Shown: positions 44,081 through 54,398, counted from the stretch's first letter. The stretch: DNA of 64,000 nt from Lentisphaerota bacterium (GCA_021413965.1 JAIOPI010000040.1:62001-126000); one strand, 5' to 3'. Notes: a model not told the origin generated them from the letters alone. Translations and numbers: made by a program.

Positions 44081-45916
44081 ATGGCCAAGCTCGTGTCCAA
44101 GCAGCAGCTGGAGGACATCCGGTTCCGCAATGACATTGTGGACGTCATCGGTGCGCACATTACGCTGCAGCGTGCCGGCTCCGCCTTCAAGGCGCTGTGC
44201 CCGTTCCACAAGGAGAAGTCGCCGTCCTTCCACGTCAACCCGCAACGCCAGATCTACCACTGCTTCGGCTGCGGCGCGGGGGGCGACGTCTACGGCTTCA
44301 TCATGCAGCACGAGGGCGTGGACTTCGCCATGGCGGTCAAGATGCTGGCGCAGCGCGCCGGCGTCGTGCTCGACCTGGACGAGGGCGCGCCGGGCGAAGC
44401 GGGCGACAAGGCGCAGCTGCTCAAGATTCACGAGGGCGTGGCCCAGTTCTTCCAGCGCTGCCTGAAGGAAATGAAGTCGGCCGGGCACGCCCGGCGCTAC
44501 CTCGAGACGCGCGCGCTGGACGACACTATCGTCGAGAATTTTCTCATCGGCTACGCGCCGGACCGCTGGGATGCGCTCGTGCAATGGGCCGAGAAGCACA
44601 AGTTCAGCACCGCCCACATGGAGTCGGCCGGGCTGATCCTGCACAACGACCGCCCCGACGCGCGCCATTCCCACTTCGACCGTTTCCGCAACCGCCTCAT
44701 GTTCCCGATCCGCGACGAGCAGGGGCGCGTCATCGGCTTCAGCGGGCGCGCGCTCGACCCCGACAAGCAGCCCGCCAAGTACGTGAACAGCCCCGAGACG
44801 CTGCTCTTCAAGAAGAGCCGCATCCTCTACGCCATCGACCGCGCCCGCAAGCCGATCGTCGAGGCCGGCGAGGCCATCGTGTGCGAAGGGCAGATCGACG
44901 TCATCCGCTGCCATGCGGCGGGGTTCACGAATGCCGTGGCGGCGCAGGGCACCGCCTTTACGGAAGACCACGCGCGCATCGTCAAGCGCTACGCCGACAG
45001 CGTCGTGCTGGTCTTCGATCCGGACGTGGCCGGCCAGGACGCCGCCATCCGCGCGGCCGGCGTCTTCATGCAGGCGGGGCTGGCCGTGCGCGTGGCCACG
45101 CTGCCGCCGAAGCAGGATCCGGATGCCTTCATCCGCGCGGCCGGTGCCGACGCCTTCCGGGCGCTGCTCGCGCAGGCGACGTCGGCGGTACTGTTTCAAA
45201 TCGAGGTGCTGGCGGGCCGCGAGGATGCGAGCAGCGATGTGGGGACGATGCGCATTGCGCGCGCCGTGCTGCAGACCGTGGCGCAAAGCCCGAATGCCGT
45301 GCTGCGCGCCAAGCTGGTCCAGGATGCGGCGACGCGCCTCGGGCTGCCGCCCGCCGCCCTGCTGGACGACCTGCAGGCGCAGAAATCCCGAGCCCGTCGC
45401 GAGCCGGAGGCGGCGCCGGCCCCGGGCCCGTCGGGCGGCATCGATCGCCCGCCGGAGGAGGTGGAGCTGTGCGCGCAGCTCTGCCACGTCGCCGACCAGC
45501 CCGGCCTGGAGGCCCTGGTCCGGACGTATCTGCCCCTGCGCCTTGTGCGTCATGCGGACTGCCGTCGCGTGGCGGAGGCCTGCCTGCAGGCGGCCGCGAC
45601 CGGCACGCATATGCACAGCCTGCTGGAGGCGGACGAGGATGTGGGGCCGGCCCTGATCCAGTTTGCGGCCGCGGTCCAAAGCGCCCCCACGAAGATCCGC
45701 GGCGCGGAGCGCACCGGCCTCGATGCCGTGCGCGACATCATTCTGAAGCTTTGGCGGCGGGAGTTGAAGACACGCCGCGAGATGCTGGAACTGGAATTGA
45801 AGACCCGTCCGTCCCGCGACCAGCAGGCGCGCAGCAACCAGCTGACGCTGCACCTGAACTCGCTGAAGACCTGGGAAGACGGCGCCCCCGTCATCGAGAT
45901 GGAACTCGACGAATAG
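44081..45916 (+). CDS. dnaG: DNA primase
   Basis: 611 residues. N-terminal zinc-binding domain with C40, H43, C61, C64 (CPFHKEKSPSF, CFGCGAGGD). RNA-polymerase core with RFRNRLMFPI and FSGRALDP. Toprim acidic motifs in VCEGQIDVI and VFDPDVAGQDAA. The C-terminal helicase-binding region is divergent. Synthesises RNA primers at the replication fork. VFDPD is a small change from the usual FDGD. The common rpsU-dnaG-rpoD context is not kept; CvpA-like and a glycosidase-like gene flank it. Confidence 0.95.
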   Translation: MAKLVSKQQLEDIRFRNDIVDVIGAHITLQRAGSAFKALCPFHKEKSPSFHVNPQRQIYHCFGCGAGGDVYGFIMQHEGVDFAMAVKMLAQRAGVVLDLDEGAPGEAGDKAQLLKIHEGVAQFFQRCLKEMKSAGHARRYLETRALDDTIVENFLIGYAPDRWDALVQWAEKHKFSTAHMESAGLILHNDRPDARHSHFDRFRNRLMFPIRDEQGRVIGFSGRALDPDKQPAKYVNSPETLLFKKSRILYAIDRARKPIVEAGEAIVCEGQIDVIRCHAAGFTNAVAAQGTAFTEDHARIVKRYADSVVLVFDPDVAGQDAAIRAAGVFMQAGLAVRVATLPPKQDPDAFIRAAGADAFRALLAQATSAVLFQIEVLAGREDASSDVGTMRIARAVLQTVAQSPNAVLRAKLVQDAATRLGLPPAALLDDLQAQKSRARREPEAAPAPGPSGGIDRPPEEVELCAQLCHVADQPGLEALVRTYLPLRLVRHADCRRVAEACLQAAATGTHMHSLLEADEDVGPALIQFAAAVQSAPTKIRGAERTGLDAVRDIILKLWRRELKTRREMLELELKTRPSRDQQARSNQLTLHLNSLKTWEDGAPVIEMELDE

Positions 45917-46029
45917 GGGCGGCGCGGTGAGGCCGGAGCGATCGGAGCCGGTCTGGCCCTGTGGCAGAAGGAACGGCCTGCGGTTGCGGTGCCGCCGTGT
46001 GGCGCCTCCGCCCCGACGCGTTCACCGCC

Positions 46030-48807
46030 TTACCGCACGGCGATGGAGATGCCGGTTGGCGGCTGCGGGCGGCGACGGCCGCCGAGGTCGTCGATCAGGC
46101 TGGTCAGCCGCTCGATCTCCGTCGCCACGGCATCGCGACGCGCGCGCAGCACGGCCGGGTCCGCCGCAAACTCCGTGAAGCTTGAGTAGACATTGCCGGG
46201 GGAGGCCAGCAGCTGTTGGGCGGCTTCGCCAAGCGCGGGATCAGCGTCCAGTTGCGCCAGCTGATCCGCCTGCTGCTTGAGCAGGGCGAGGTAGTCGTAA
46301 TCCTCCAGGCCCTCGCGGATGAGCTCCCACCGGATCGACGGCGTCGGCCCCTCCACCAGCGTCTCGCCGCTGGTCCACCGTCGCGGCGGGTACACCAGGC
46401 GCCCGTCGCCATTGCCCCAGTTGACCGGGGAGTCGACGCTGTAGCTCATCGGATCGGCCCAGGGATCCTGCGGCCGGTCGGGGTGGCGCCACCAGGTGGT
46501 GTTCCAGTAGAGCGACCCCTTCACCCCCGTGTGCCAGGCCATCCAGAACTGCACGCGCGGCTCCAGCCCGGGGTGATCGATGAAGTTGTTGGGCCAGGGC
46601 GAGCGCGGTCCCGTGGCCACGTACCACCAGATGTCGTCGCCCGCGCGGCGGCATGCGGACGCCCACTCGTCCTCGTACGCGTTGAGCAGGGGCGTCCAGA
46701 TGTCCACGTGCCCGCGCAGCTCCGGCGCCCCGTGTTCCGTCAGCAGGCGGCGCAGGCGCGGCTCGACGCGGTGAATGAGGTCCATGCCCGAGTTGACGAA
46801 GGCGTAGTCGTTGGTCCCGGGTTCGTCGAACCAGTAGGCGTAGGCCTTGTCGAGCCACCCGCGCTCCGCGAGATGATCCGTCACGGCGTGCAGCGTGTTG
46901 CTGAACATGCGCTCGTACTCCGGCGTCCCCCAGTCGAACCAGAGGATCTTGCCGACGCTATGCTCCTGGCCGCTGCCGCCTGCAAAACCGGGCAGGGGCA
47001 GGCGGAAGGCATTCAGGCCGAGCTCATCGAACGCGAACCGCGCGGCCGCGTCGAAGCGCGTGAAGTCGGCGCGCACGACGATGCCGTCCACCGCGGCGTA
47101 CTGGAAGTCGCCCCCGGCCAGCAGCGTGCTGCCGCCCTCGACCGGCGCCAGGCGGATGTCGTCGAACCACGTCCGGCCCAGGAGCGCGCCCGACGCGGAC
47201 CAGCCGCGCGCATAGAGGTGAATGCGCAGGGCCGCAGCCGTGCTCGCGAAGTAGCGCGAGGCGAGCGTGACCTCCACGTGCTGCCACTGGCCGCTGCCGG
47301 TCTGGGGGAAATCCAGGTTGCGGCCCGCGATCCAGTTCCCGTTCGCGTCGTATTGATTCACGGAAACGAGATAGGCGTGGGCGCCGTCCGTGCGGGCGTT
47401 CCAGGACAGCGTGTAGTTCCGCGCCGGCGAAATGGGAGCCAGGTCCGCCGCGTAGGCCGCCAGGTCGGCAGTCGCACTGCTGTCCACCACTTCGAACACC
47501 AGGTTCGTGCCGGCGGGGGCGTCGGGATCGGGTGTCTGGCTGCCGCGGCCCCAGGGGGCATCGTGATAGCTGATGTCCACGCCGTCATCGCCGATGGGAT
47601 CGATGGGGCTGACGCGGTGGGCCGCGCAGTCCTGCAGATAGAGGCGCAGCACCTGCAGGCGGAGTTCCGGATCGCCGTGCAGGTTGTGGTAGGCATCCAG
47701 CGTGTCGAGATCCATCCCGTACGCCGTTCGCATCGCCGGCTCGCGCGGCAACGCAAAATCCCAGACGTGCAGGCGCAGGGGGATCACCAGCGGCGATCCG
47801 CTGGCGAGTTCAATCTGAATCTGGCCCGTGTAGTCGCCGGGCGAGGTTTCGCCCGGAACGTTGAGTGTCACCCACAGCGGTTGCTGTCGGCCCGCGGCGA
47901 GGACAAGCGGGCCGACCAGCGCCGGCAGCGGATCGGGGATCATGCCCTGCAGCGACTCGCTGTCGGTCGGCGCCGTGACGTTCACATAGGCGACTTCCCG
48001 GATCGAGAACGTCACGGCCGGGCTCTGTGTCGTTTCTACATGACGCAAGGCTGAGAATGTCACCTGGCGCAGGGAGTTGGTCTGATCGGGGAGCAGGACG
48101 AGCTGAAACGCTTCGGACTCCCCGCGGGCGGCGGACACGGAGACCTCCGTTTCACGGGGGGCGTCGGCCTGTAGAATGGCGCTGCGGCGGACCTTCTCCT
48201 CGGGAGGCGCGCGCCAGACCCGGAGGGCGCCGGACGGCACCAGCCAGGCGCCCGACAGTGGCCTGGGCCCGAAGGACAGACTGTCGAACCAGCCGCTGCC
48301 CTTGAGGCTGCCCGAGGTGGTCCAGGCGACCGGGCGGAGGAAGACGCGGACGGACGCGCAGTTCGTGCTGAGCGCGTTGATGACGTAGCGGACGGGGGAC
48401 CAGGCGGGGCCCGCCGTGACCGGAAAGTCGTGATTCAGGCCGCTAATCCAGTTTCCGCCCGCATCGTACTGATTCACGGAGAGCTGCATGACCTGGCCGC
48501 TCGCCGCGGCGCGGACCCAGCCGTCGAGCTGGTACATGCCATCCGAGGAGCGCGTCACGGGGATCAGGCCGGTCATGGCGGTGACGCTCAGATCGGTGCG
48601 GTCATCGTCCACGCGCAGGCAGGCGGCTCCCGCGCAGGGAAGCTCGCTGGTGACCGTGCCACCCGTCCAGCCCGTGCGGCCGGATTCAAAGCCGCCATTG
48701 GTCAGCAGGGAGGCGCACCAGGCCCGCCCGGGGTGACAGGCGAGCACCGCCGCGGCCACCCACATGGCTAGCATGCGACCCGTCGGCCATGTGTCGTGGT
48801 ACAGCAT
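46030..48807 (-). CDS. Secreted DUF4091/GH123-like glycosidase with duplicated carbohydrate-binding region
   Basis: 925 residues from ATG 48807, with AGGA 8 bases before; GTG 48831 is an alternative. Signal peptide ends near AWCA. Region 1 (about 35-185) and region 2 (about 435-580) repeat each other: VNQYDAGGNWISGLNHDFP and VNQYDANGNWIAGRNLDFP, both with GSGWFDSL/GRTWFDDI ends, like jelly-roll carbohydrate-binding modules. A beta-sandwich separates them. The C-terminal TIM-barrel-like part has AYWFDEPGTNDY with an Asp-Glu pair and IRWELIREGLEDYDYL as in DUF4091. Probably hydrolyses an extracellular glycan; substrate unknown. Confidence 0.78.
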   Translation of the reverse strand: MLYHDTWPTGRMLAMWVAAAVLACHPGRAWCASLLTNGGFESGRTGWTGGTVTSELPCAGAACLRVDDDRTDLSVTAMTGLIPVTRSSDGMYQLDGWVRAAASGQVMQLSVNQYDAGGNWISGLNHDFPVTAGPAWSPVRYVINALSTNCASVRVFLRPVAWTTSGSLKGSGWFDSLSFGPRPLSGAWLVPSGALRVWRAPPEEKVRRSAILQADAPRETEVSVSAARGESEAFQLVLLPDQTNSLRQVTFSALRHVETTQSPAVTFSIREVAYVNVTAPTDSESLQGMIPDPLPALVGPLVLAAGRQQPLWVTLNVPGETSPGDYTGQIQIELASGSPLVIPLRLHVWDFALPREPAMRTAYGMDLDTLDAYHNLHGDPELRLQVLRLYLQDCAAHRVSPIDPIGDDGVDISYHDAPWGRGSQTPDPDAPAGTNLVFEVVDSSATADLAAYAADLAPISPARNYTLSWNARTDGAHAYLVSVNQYDANGNWIAGRNLDFPQTGSGQWQHVEVTLASRYFASTAAALRIHLYARGWSASGALLGRTWFDDIRLAPVEGGSTLLAGGDFQYAAVDGIVVRADFTRFDAAARFAFDELGLNAFRLPLPGFAGGSGQEHSVGKILWFDWGTPEYERMFSNTLHAVTDHLAERGWLDKAYAYWFDEPGTNDYAFVNSGMDLIHRVEPRLRRLLTEHGAPELRGHVDIWTPLLNAYEDEWASACRRAGDDIWWYVATGPRSPWPNNFIDHPGLEPRVQFWMAWHTGVKGSLYWNTTWWRHPDRPQDPWADPMSYSVDSPVNWGNGDGRLVYPPRRWTSGETLVEGPTPSIRWELIREGLEDYDYLALLKQQADQLAQLDADPALGEAAQQLLASPGNVYSSFTEFAADPAVLRARRDAVATEIERLTSLIDDLGGRRRPQPPTGISIAVR

Positions 48808-49049
48808 GATGGCGTCCTGTGAAATAAGCACAATTCGTGCCAGTGGTGCAGGTGTCGCGGGAGAGCATAGCGAACCCGCCCTGCCGCTTCAAGCTAGCCT
48901 GTCGCGAGGCCGGAGGGTAAGGTTCAGGGCAGGGGATCACCGCCGCCACGGAAGGCCGCGCGCCTCGTCGAGAGCCGGCCCAACCGTGGCATCCGGGGCT
49001 GCCCCATGTCTGATAACCCCGTGCACCAGTCGCCATTCGTCAAAATATC

Positions 49050-50405
49050 ATGAATGCAAGCCACGCCCCCGCGAATCCGCTGGCCGACCGTCTGAACAAT
49101 TTTAACCAGGCGGTTCGCCGCGAGGCACTCCTGGAGCTGGCCACGGCGTCGGGGAGCGCCGCCCCGGCGACCGGATCCAACGTCAACATGCACGCGCACT
49201 CGTTCTTCTCCTTCAACGCGGACGGCTGGTCGCCATCGCGCGTGGCGTGGGAGATGCGGCAGGCGGGCCTGTACGCCGCGGGCCTTTGCGATTTCGACGT
49301 GCTCGACGGCGTCGTGGAGTTCCTGGATGCCGGCCTCGCGCTGGGACTGCGGACGGCCGCGCACATCGAAACGCGCGTCTTCCTGGCGGACCTGCAGGAC
49401 GTCGAGATCACGTCGCCGGGCGAGCCGGGGGTGACCTACATCATGGGCGCGGGGTTCGTGGCGCTGCCGGCGGGCGGCACGCGCGCGGCGGCGGGGCTGG
49501 CCGGCTACCGGGACCGCGCCCGCGCGCGCAACGTGGCGCTCATCGCGCGCATCAATGCAAAGCTGCCGGACGTGGCGATCGACTACGCGCGCGACGTGCA
49601 GCCCCTGACGCCGGGCGGCAACGCCACCGAGCGGCACATCATCCGCGCCTACGCGACCCGCGCGCGCGCCGCGTTCGGCGGAGAGGCGGCCGTGGCAGCC
49701 TGCTGGGCGGGCGTGCTGGGCAAGCCGGCCGCGGACGTGGCTGAACTCGTGCGCGACGAGCCGCGCTTCGAGGAGGCGCTGCGCGCGCGGCTCATCAAGC
49801 GCGGCGGCATCGGCTACGAACAGCCCTCCGCCAGCACCTTCCCGGCCGTGGGCGACTTCACCGCCTGGGTGCGCGCCTGCCGCGCGCTGCCCATGATCAC
49901 CTGGCTCGACGGCACGTCCGGCGGCGAGCGCGATCCGCGGGCGCTCCTCGATTGCCTGACGGGGCACGGCTGCGTGGCCATCAACATCGTTCCGGACCGT
50001 AACTGGAACCTCAAGAACCCCGAGGAGCGCGCCTTGAAGATTGCCAACCTGCGTGCGCTCGTGGGCGAGTCGGAGCGGCGGCACCTGCCGATCAACATCG
50101 GCACGGAGATGAACCGGCAGGGCCTGCCCTTCGTGGACGATCTCGACGGCGAGGCGCTGCGCCCGCACCAGGACGCCTTCCGGCGCGGGGCGCAGATCAT
50201 GGTCGGCCACAGCCTGCTCCTGCGCTACGCGGATTACGGCTACGTCGACGCCGCCGCGGCGGCCGACTTTCCGGATCTCGCCAGGCGCAACGCGTTCTTC
50301 GCCGCCGTCGGCGCCCTCCCGCCGATGGACGCCGCGCAAGCGCGCCAGCTCCGCGACCTCGGCCCCGCCAAGGCCCTGGCCTGGTTCCGCGCCGCCGTCC
50401 GGTGA
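49050..50405 (+). CDS. PHP-domain protein (putative metal-dependent phosphoesterase)
   Basis: 451 residues. NVNMHAHSFFSFNADGWSPS near residues 44-63 is the first PHP metal motif (HAH), AGLCDFDVLDGVVEF the second, and RTAAHIETRVF the acidic third. GTEMNRQGLPFVDD and MVGHSLLLRYAD complete the set late in the protein. PHP proteins hydrolyse phosphoesters with two or three metal ions; this long version may act on a sugar phosphate or nucleotide. The gene is divergent from the DUF4091 protein. Exact reaction unknown. Confidence 0.65.
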   Translation: MNASHAPANPLADRLNNFNQAVRREALLELATASGSAAPATGSNVNMHAHSFFSFNADGWSPSRVAWEMRQAGLYAAGLCDFDVLDGVVEFLDAGLALGLRTAAHIETRVFLADLQDVEITSPGEPGVTYIMGAGFVALPAGGTRAAAGLAGYRDRARARNVALIARINAKLPDVAIDYARDVQPLTPGGNATERHIIRAYATRARAAFGGEAAVAACWAGVLGKPAADVAELVRDEPRFEEALRARLIKRGGIGYEQPSASTFPAVGDFTAWVRACRALPMITWLDGTSGGERDPRALLDCLTGHGCVAINIVPDRNWNLKNPEERALKIANLRALVGESERRHLPINIGTEMNRQGLPFVDDLDGEALRPHQDAFRRGAQIMVGHSLLLRYADYGYVDAAAAADFPDLARRNAFFAAVGALPPMDAAQARQLRDLGPAKALAWFRAAVR

Positions 50406-50541
50406 CAGGCAGCGGGCCGAACGGGCACGAGGATTCACCACGAAGGTCGCGAACCGCACGAAGGGGCTGACCCCCAACCCTGCGTGAATGTCGGGCTCGT
50501 CGCGGGTTGAACGTGGACAGGCCACCGCTGATCAGCGGCAG

Positions 50542-51177
50542 CTACTCCCGTCCGGGCTTCGCCGACAAAGGCGTGACGGAAGGAGACGATGGGATGGGTG
50601 ACCAGATGGACGCATTCATGCTCGTGTTGACCAGGAGGACGGCATTTGACGGGCATACATCGGGTGACCAGAGACGAAAATAGGCGCGTGAGGTGCCGGG
50701 CGGAAGCGGCATCGGCACGCTATTGGAATAGAGGCCGTCGGCATATTCCACGACCAGGGTGTTGCTGCCGGAGGAAGCTTGCTTGATGGAAACGACCGGG
50801 TTGGTCATGAACGGGTACGGAACAAACTCCTCGTTGATTGTCAAAACGCCCTCGCCGACGCTGCCCCTGTACGTCTTGCCGTTGGTCGTCAGCGAACCCG
50901 ACAAGTCGTCGTGGTATGTGTAGTAGTGATTGGTGGAAAAGATCGGCGCACTTGTGATCCAGGGAGCGCTATCGCTTGGTGGCCCATCATGGGCCTGTAT
51001 TCGAAACGGGTAGTTCGTTTGCCCCATCCACGTGACGGTCAGCGTCAACTGGAAGGTCTGAGGGTCAAGCGCGGCGTTGACGATCTTGAATGCGCTTTCC
51101 CAGTCCTGCGGGGGGCCGGCGGGGGCGCGGATCCCTGCAGCAAGCGCCAGGAGCACGACGAGTCGGATGGCCTTCAT
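50542..51177 (-). CDS. Secreted hypothetical protein
   Basis: 211 residues from ATG 51177. A signal peptide (MKAIRLVVLLALAAGIRAPA) is followed by a beta-rich mature part (FQLTLTVTWMGQTNYPFRIQ, TYRGSVGEGVLTINEEFVPY). The G+C and codon use look lower than neighbours, with frequent AAC, TCA and ATT codons. No family recognised. Downstream of the GH38 gene on the same strand with 23 bases between, so possibly expressed with it. Confidence 0.6.
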   Translation of the reverse strand: MKAIRLVVLLALAAGIRAPAGPPQDWESAFKIVNAALDPQTFQLTLTVTWMGQTNYPFRIQAHDGPPSDSAPWITSAPIFSTNHYYTYHDDLSGSLTTNGKTYRGSVGEGVLTINEEFVPYPFMTNPVVSIKQASSGSNTLVVEYADGLYSNSVPMPLPPGTSRAYFRLWSPDVCPSNAVLLVNTSMNASIWSPIPSSPSVTPLSAKPGRE

Positions 51178-51200
51178 GGTGAGCCCTCTGTCTGCGCCTC

Positions 51201-54197
51201 TCATGGCCGGCTTTGACGCCTCGTCCGCGCGGATTCAAGTCTCGCGTCACTGCGGTGGTCTGGCCGATGCGGTTGTTGGGCGCGCGGCTTCAGCGTGATG
51301 CGGACGGAGGTGATGCCGCGGGCGGGGACGGTGACCGTCACCTTGCGGCCGGCGACCCTGGCGGTTGACGCGGCCAGCGGGCGCTCCATGAGGTCGGTCT
51401 CGCAGGCCGCTGCCGGCGCGGGCAGCAGCGTGGGGTGCAGCGTGACCGTGGCGCGGGCGGCCTTGCCAGTGGCGTTGAACATCCGCAGCAGCAAGGCCCC
51501 TTCGTCCTCGACCTGCTTCATGCCGCAGAGGATGACGCTGCCGGGCGCGACATGCACGAACTGCGCCGTGGCGGGCAGCGGTCCGGCGTGCACGTCGGTG
51601 CTCACGACGCGCAGGGCGCGATTCAGGGCCACGCCCTCGCGGATCGCGTCCGGCACGCTTAGCGGCGCGGCCAGCGGGCGCAGCGCCAGGCGGATGTCGT
51701 GCTGTCCGATTTCGGGGAGCTTGTCCGGATCGTAGCTGCTGCGGATGAGCGAGAGCCGCAGCGTGTTGCCGTCCAGCGAGTGGCCGTACTTGCAGTCGTT
51801 CATCAGCAGGCACCCGGCGGTGCGCGCGCCGATCTTGCCGGTCACCTGGACCCAGTGCTGCGACGGCGTTTCTTCGCGGTTGTTCAGGGACCGGTCGATG
51901 CTCCCGAAGGGAATCTCGTACTGCGCCGTGACGTGCTGCATGGCCAGGGGCAGCGTGAAGTTCAGGACGGGAATGCCGGTCTCCGGGGTGCCGCGTTCGA
52001 ACCACGTGCCGCGGATGGTCAGGTGCAGCCGCGGGTCGTCGGCGCGCAGTTCGTAGCCGATCGTGAACTCCGACTGGCGCACGCGCAGGCGCGCCTCGAT
52101 CGTGGCCTTGTAGGGCCCGGCGTACGTGCGCCGCAACGCGACCAGCTCGGGATACTCGGCCGGGCGTCCGGGATGCTCGATGAGCCAGGCCGACATCGCG
52201 TGCGGTCGCTCCACCTCGAATTCCAGCGCGGGGGCGGGGCGGTCGGGCGTGATGGGCGCCAGCCCGCTGGCCTTGTCCAGCAGGCGGCGGATGCCACCCG
52301 TGGTCGGGTCGAGGTCAACCCGGATCCATTCATTCTCCAGCCCTTCGGCACTGCGCTCCGTGATCAGGTACGCACAGTGGTGCGGCTTGCCAAGTTGACG
52401 AGCGCGGGCGTTGGGGGCATGGGAGGCCGGCTGCTCGGGGTCATCCTCGCTGACGGTGTACATGGCATAGCCCAGCCCGGGTACGCGCGCGGGAAACGCG
52501 ATCAGGGCGTGGTCGTGGCCCCAGTAGGCGCCGCCGCCGAGCACCTGTGCCGGCAGCCGCGTGCCGTCGGGCAGCCGCACGGAGAACGCGCGCCCCTTGA
52601 GCGGCGGCGTGCCCGCCGGGCCATTGTCCCAGATGGCGGCCTCAACGACTTCGTCCCGGTCGTGGGTGGTCGGATTGAAGATCATCAGCGGCACGTCTCC
52701 CTGGCCGGCGGTGCGGTCGGCGTTGGAGAAGCCACCGTCCTGAGTCCCCATGCCGACGCCCGCGCCGATCGAACTGCGCAGGCGTGAGGGGGGCGTGGCG
52801 GGCGCCGTCGCGGGCGCCGTGGCGGTCGTATCGATCCGCGAGGCGAGCAGGCGCAAGGATTCCGTTTCGGCCTGCGAGGCGTTGGCCACGGTTTCCTGGT
52901 AGAGGCCGTGGGCATGTGTACGGGTGTCCATGATGCCGGAGCCGGGCAGGATATCGTGGAAGTGCGTGAAAAGCACGTTGCGCCAGGCCTGCTCGAAACG
53001 GGCGAACGGGTACGGCCCGTCGGCGGCGAGCCAGACGAGGCTGGCGGCGGTCTCGGCATCGAGGAGCCGGTTCTCGCCGTGGCGGTTGGCCTTCTTGATG
53101 AGCGACTGCGTCGTGTAGCAGCCGGTGACCTCGACGTTCAGTTCGCCCGTGACCACCGGCAGGGCCTTCGCCTGGGGGGCCACGGTGTCGAAGTACGCGC
53201 GCGCCGTCGAAAAACGGATGGCGGGGAAGATCGGCCAGCGATTCATCTCGAGGATCTGCTCGAGGTCGCGCCGGGTGGGGCCGCCGCCGTGGTCGCCGAC
53301 GCCGTAGACGAACATGGCGTCGTGCAGGGAGGTCTCGTGGGTGAAGGCGAGCATCTCGCGGAGCATGTCGGGGGTGATGGCGCCGTTGTACCCGGCGCGG
53401 GCGCGGGAGTCGTTGCGCACGAGGACGCGGGAGCCGTCGGGCCCGACCCACCAGAACATCCAGTGCTTCTCCTTGAGTTGGTCGCCGGGGCGATGCAGGT
53501 AGAGGTAGGTAACGCCGCCGCGCGCGAGGTAGGTGGGGACGGAGGCGGGGTGGCCGAAGGTGTCGGGCGCCCAGTCGATGGGCACGTCCTCGGCGGTGAG
53601 GCCGAAGAGCTTGTGCAGGTAGCGGCGCGTGTAGAGCAGGTGGCGGCAGAGGCTCTCGGCCCCGGCGAGGTTTTTCTCGCATTCGACCCAGTGGCTGGCG
53701 GTCACTTCCCAGCGGCCTTCCCTGACGCGCGCGGCCACCTGAGCCAGGAGGTCGGGACGATACTGCTCGAGGATGGCGTAGATGCTGGCCTGGCTTTGGG
53801 AGAAGCGGAATTCGGGATACTCGGTCATCAGGCGCAGGATGGTGCCGACCGTATCGACGACGACGGCGACGGTCTCGGGCCAGGACCACATCCAGTTCAT
53901 GTCGATGTGCGCGTGGCCGACGCAGTGGATCGTGTAGGCCTTGGCGGCCTGGGCGAGGGGGGCGAGCGTGGCCTCGGCCTGCGCGACGGCGCGGCGGGTG
54001 GCATCGAGGCTGCCGGTGGCAATGGCGCGCTGGACCTGTTGTGCCGCACGGTCAATGAGTGGCTGCCAAGTGCGGCGTTTGGCGGGGTGTCGCTCGCACA
54101 GGGCGCGGGCGAAGGCAAGTTGGGCGTCGATGCGCTCAACGGTGTGCTGCAGGTGTGCGGTGGCAAGGTCCAGAGCGGCTTGCTGTTTTGTATTCAT
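51201..54197 (-). CDS. Glycoside hydrolase family 38 alpha-mannosidase
   Basis: 998 residues from ATG 54197 (54215 is an equal alternative). The zinc/substrate motif GHAHIDMNWMWSWPE lies about 90 residues in, and the nucleophile Asp is in IDWAPDTFGHPASVP. FWWVGPDGSRVLV and the middle three-helix domain follow, then the large beta-sandwich end. GH38 cleaves alpha-mannosides with retention. No convincing signal peptide at this start, so probably cytoplasmic. The reading frame stays open upstream to the DinB stop and encodes a hydrophobic segment (see findings). Confidence 0.85.
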   Translation of the reverse strand: MNTKQQAALDLATAHLQHTVERIDAQLAFARALCERHPAKRRTWQPLIDRAAQQVQRAIATGSLDATRRAVAQAEATLAPLAQAAKAYTIHCVGHAHIDMNWMWSWPETVAVVVDTVGTILRLMTEYPEFRFSQSQASIYAILEQYRPDLLAQVAARVREGRWEVTASHWVECEKNLAGAESLCRHLLYTRRYLHKLFGLTAEDVPIDWAPDTFGHPASVPTYLARGGVTYLYLHRPGDQLKEKHWMFWWVGPDGSRVLVRNDSRARAGYNGAITPDMLREMLAFTHETSLHDAMFVYGVGDHGGGPTRRDLEQILEMNRWPIFPAIRFSTARAYFDTVAPQAKALPVVTGELNVEVTGCYTTQSLIKKANRHGENRLLDAETAASLVWLAADGPYPFARFEQAWRNVLFTHFHDILPGSGIMDTRTHAHGLYQETVANASQAETESLRLLASRIDTTATAPATAPATPPSRLRSSIGAGVGMGTQDGGFSNADRTAGQGDVPLMIFNPTTHDRDEVVEAAIWDNGPAGTPPLKGRAFSVRLPDGTRLPAQVLGGGAYWGHDHALIAFPARVPGLGYAMYTVSEDDPEQPASHAPNARARQLGKPHHCAYLITERSAEGLENEWIRVDLDPTTGGIRRLLDKASGLAPITPDRPAPALEFEVERPHAMSAWLIEHPGRPAEYPELVALRRTYAGPYKATIEARLRVRQSEFTIGYELRADDPRLHLTIRGTWFERGTPETGIPVLNFTLPLAMQHVTAQYEIPFGSIDRSLNNREETPSQHWVQVTGKIGARTAGCLLMNDCKYGHSLDGNTLRLSLIRSSYDPDKLPEIGQHDIRLALRPLAAPLSVPDAIREGVALNRALRVVSTDVHAGPLPATAQFVHVAPGSVILCGMKQVEDEGALLLRMFNATGKAARATVTLHPTLLPAPAAACETDLMERPLAASTARVAGRKVTVTVPARGITSVRITLKPRAQQPHRPDHRSDARLESARTRRQSRP

Positions 54198-54398
54198 GGT
54201 GGGTGTGGAAACCATAGCGCCCCGCCCAAGCGCCGCGCAACGCTGGAATGCCGGGGGGCCGGGGCGGGGACTGGGGCGTGTGTCGCGAATGGGGAGCGCG
54301 GTTGGTGCGCAACGGGCGGGGCGAATCCACGGCAACTCGAGGATCAGCGCGGCAAATCCGGACAGGAACAGGAGCACCAGCAGCGCGCCGGTGCGCTG

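Noticed and set aside
50425..50470. CACCACGAAGG/CACGAAGGG repeat-like text after the PHP gene
   Set aside because: Looks like a common intergenic repeat remnant, but it is too short and imperfect to delimit here.
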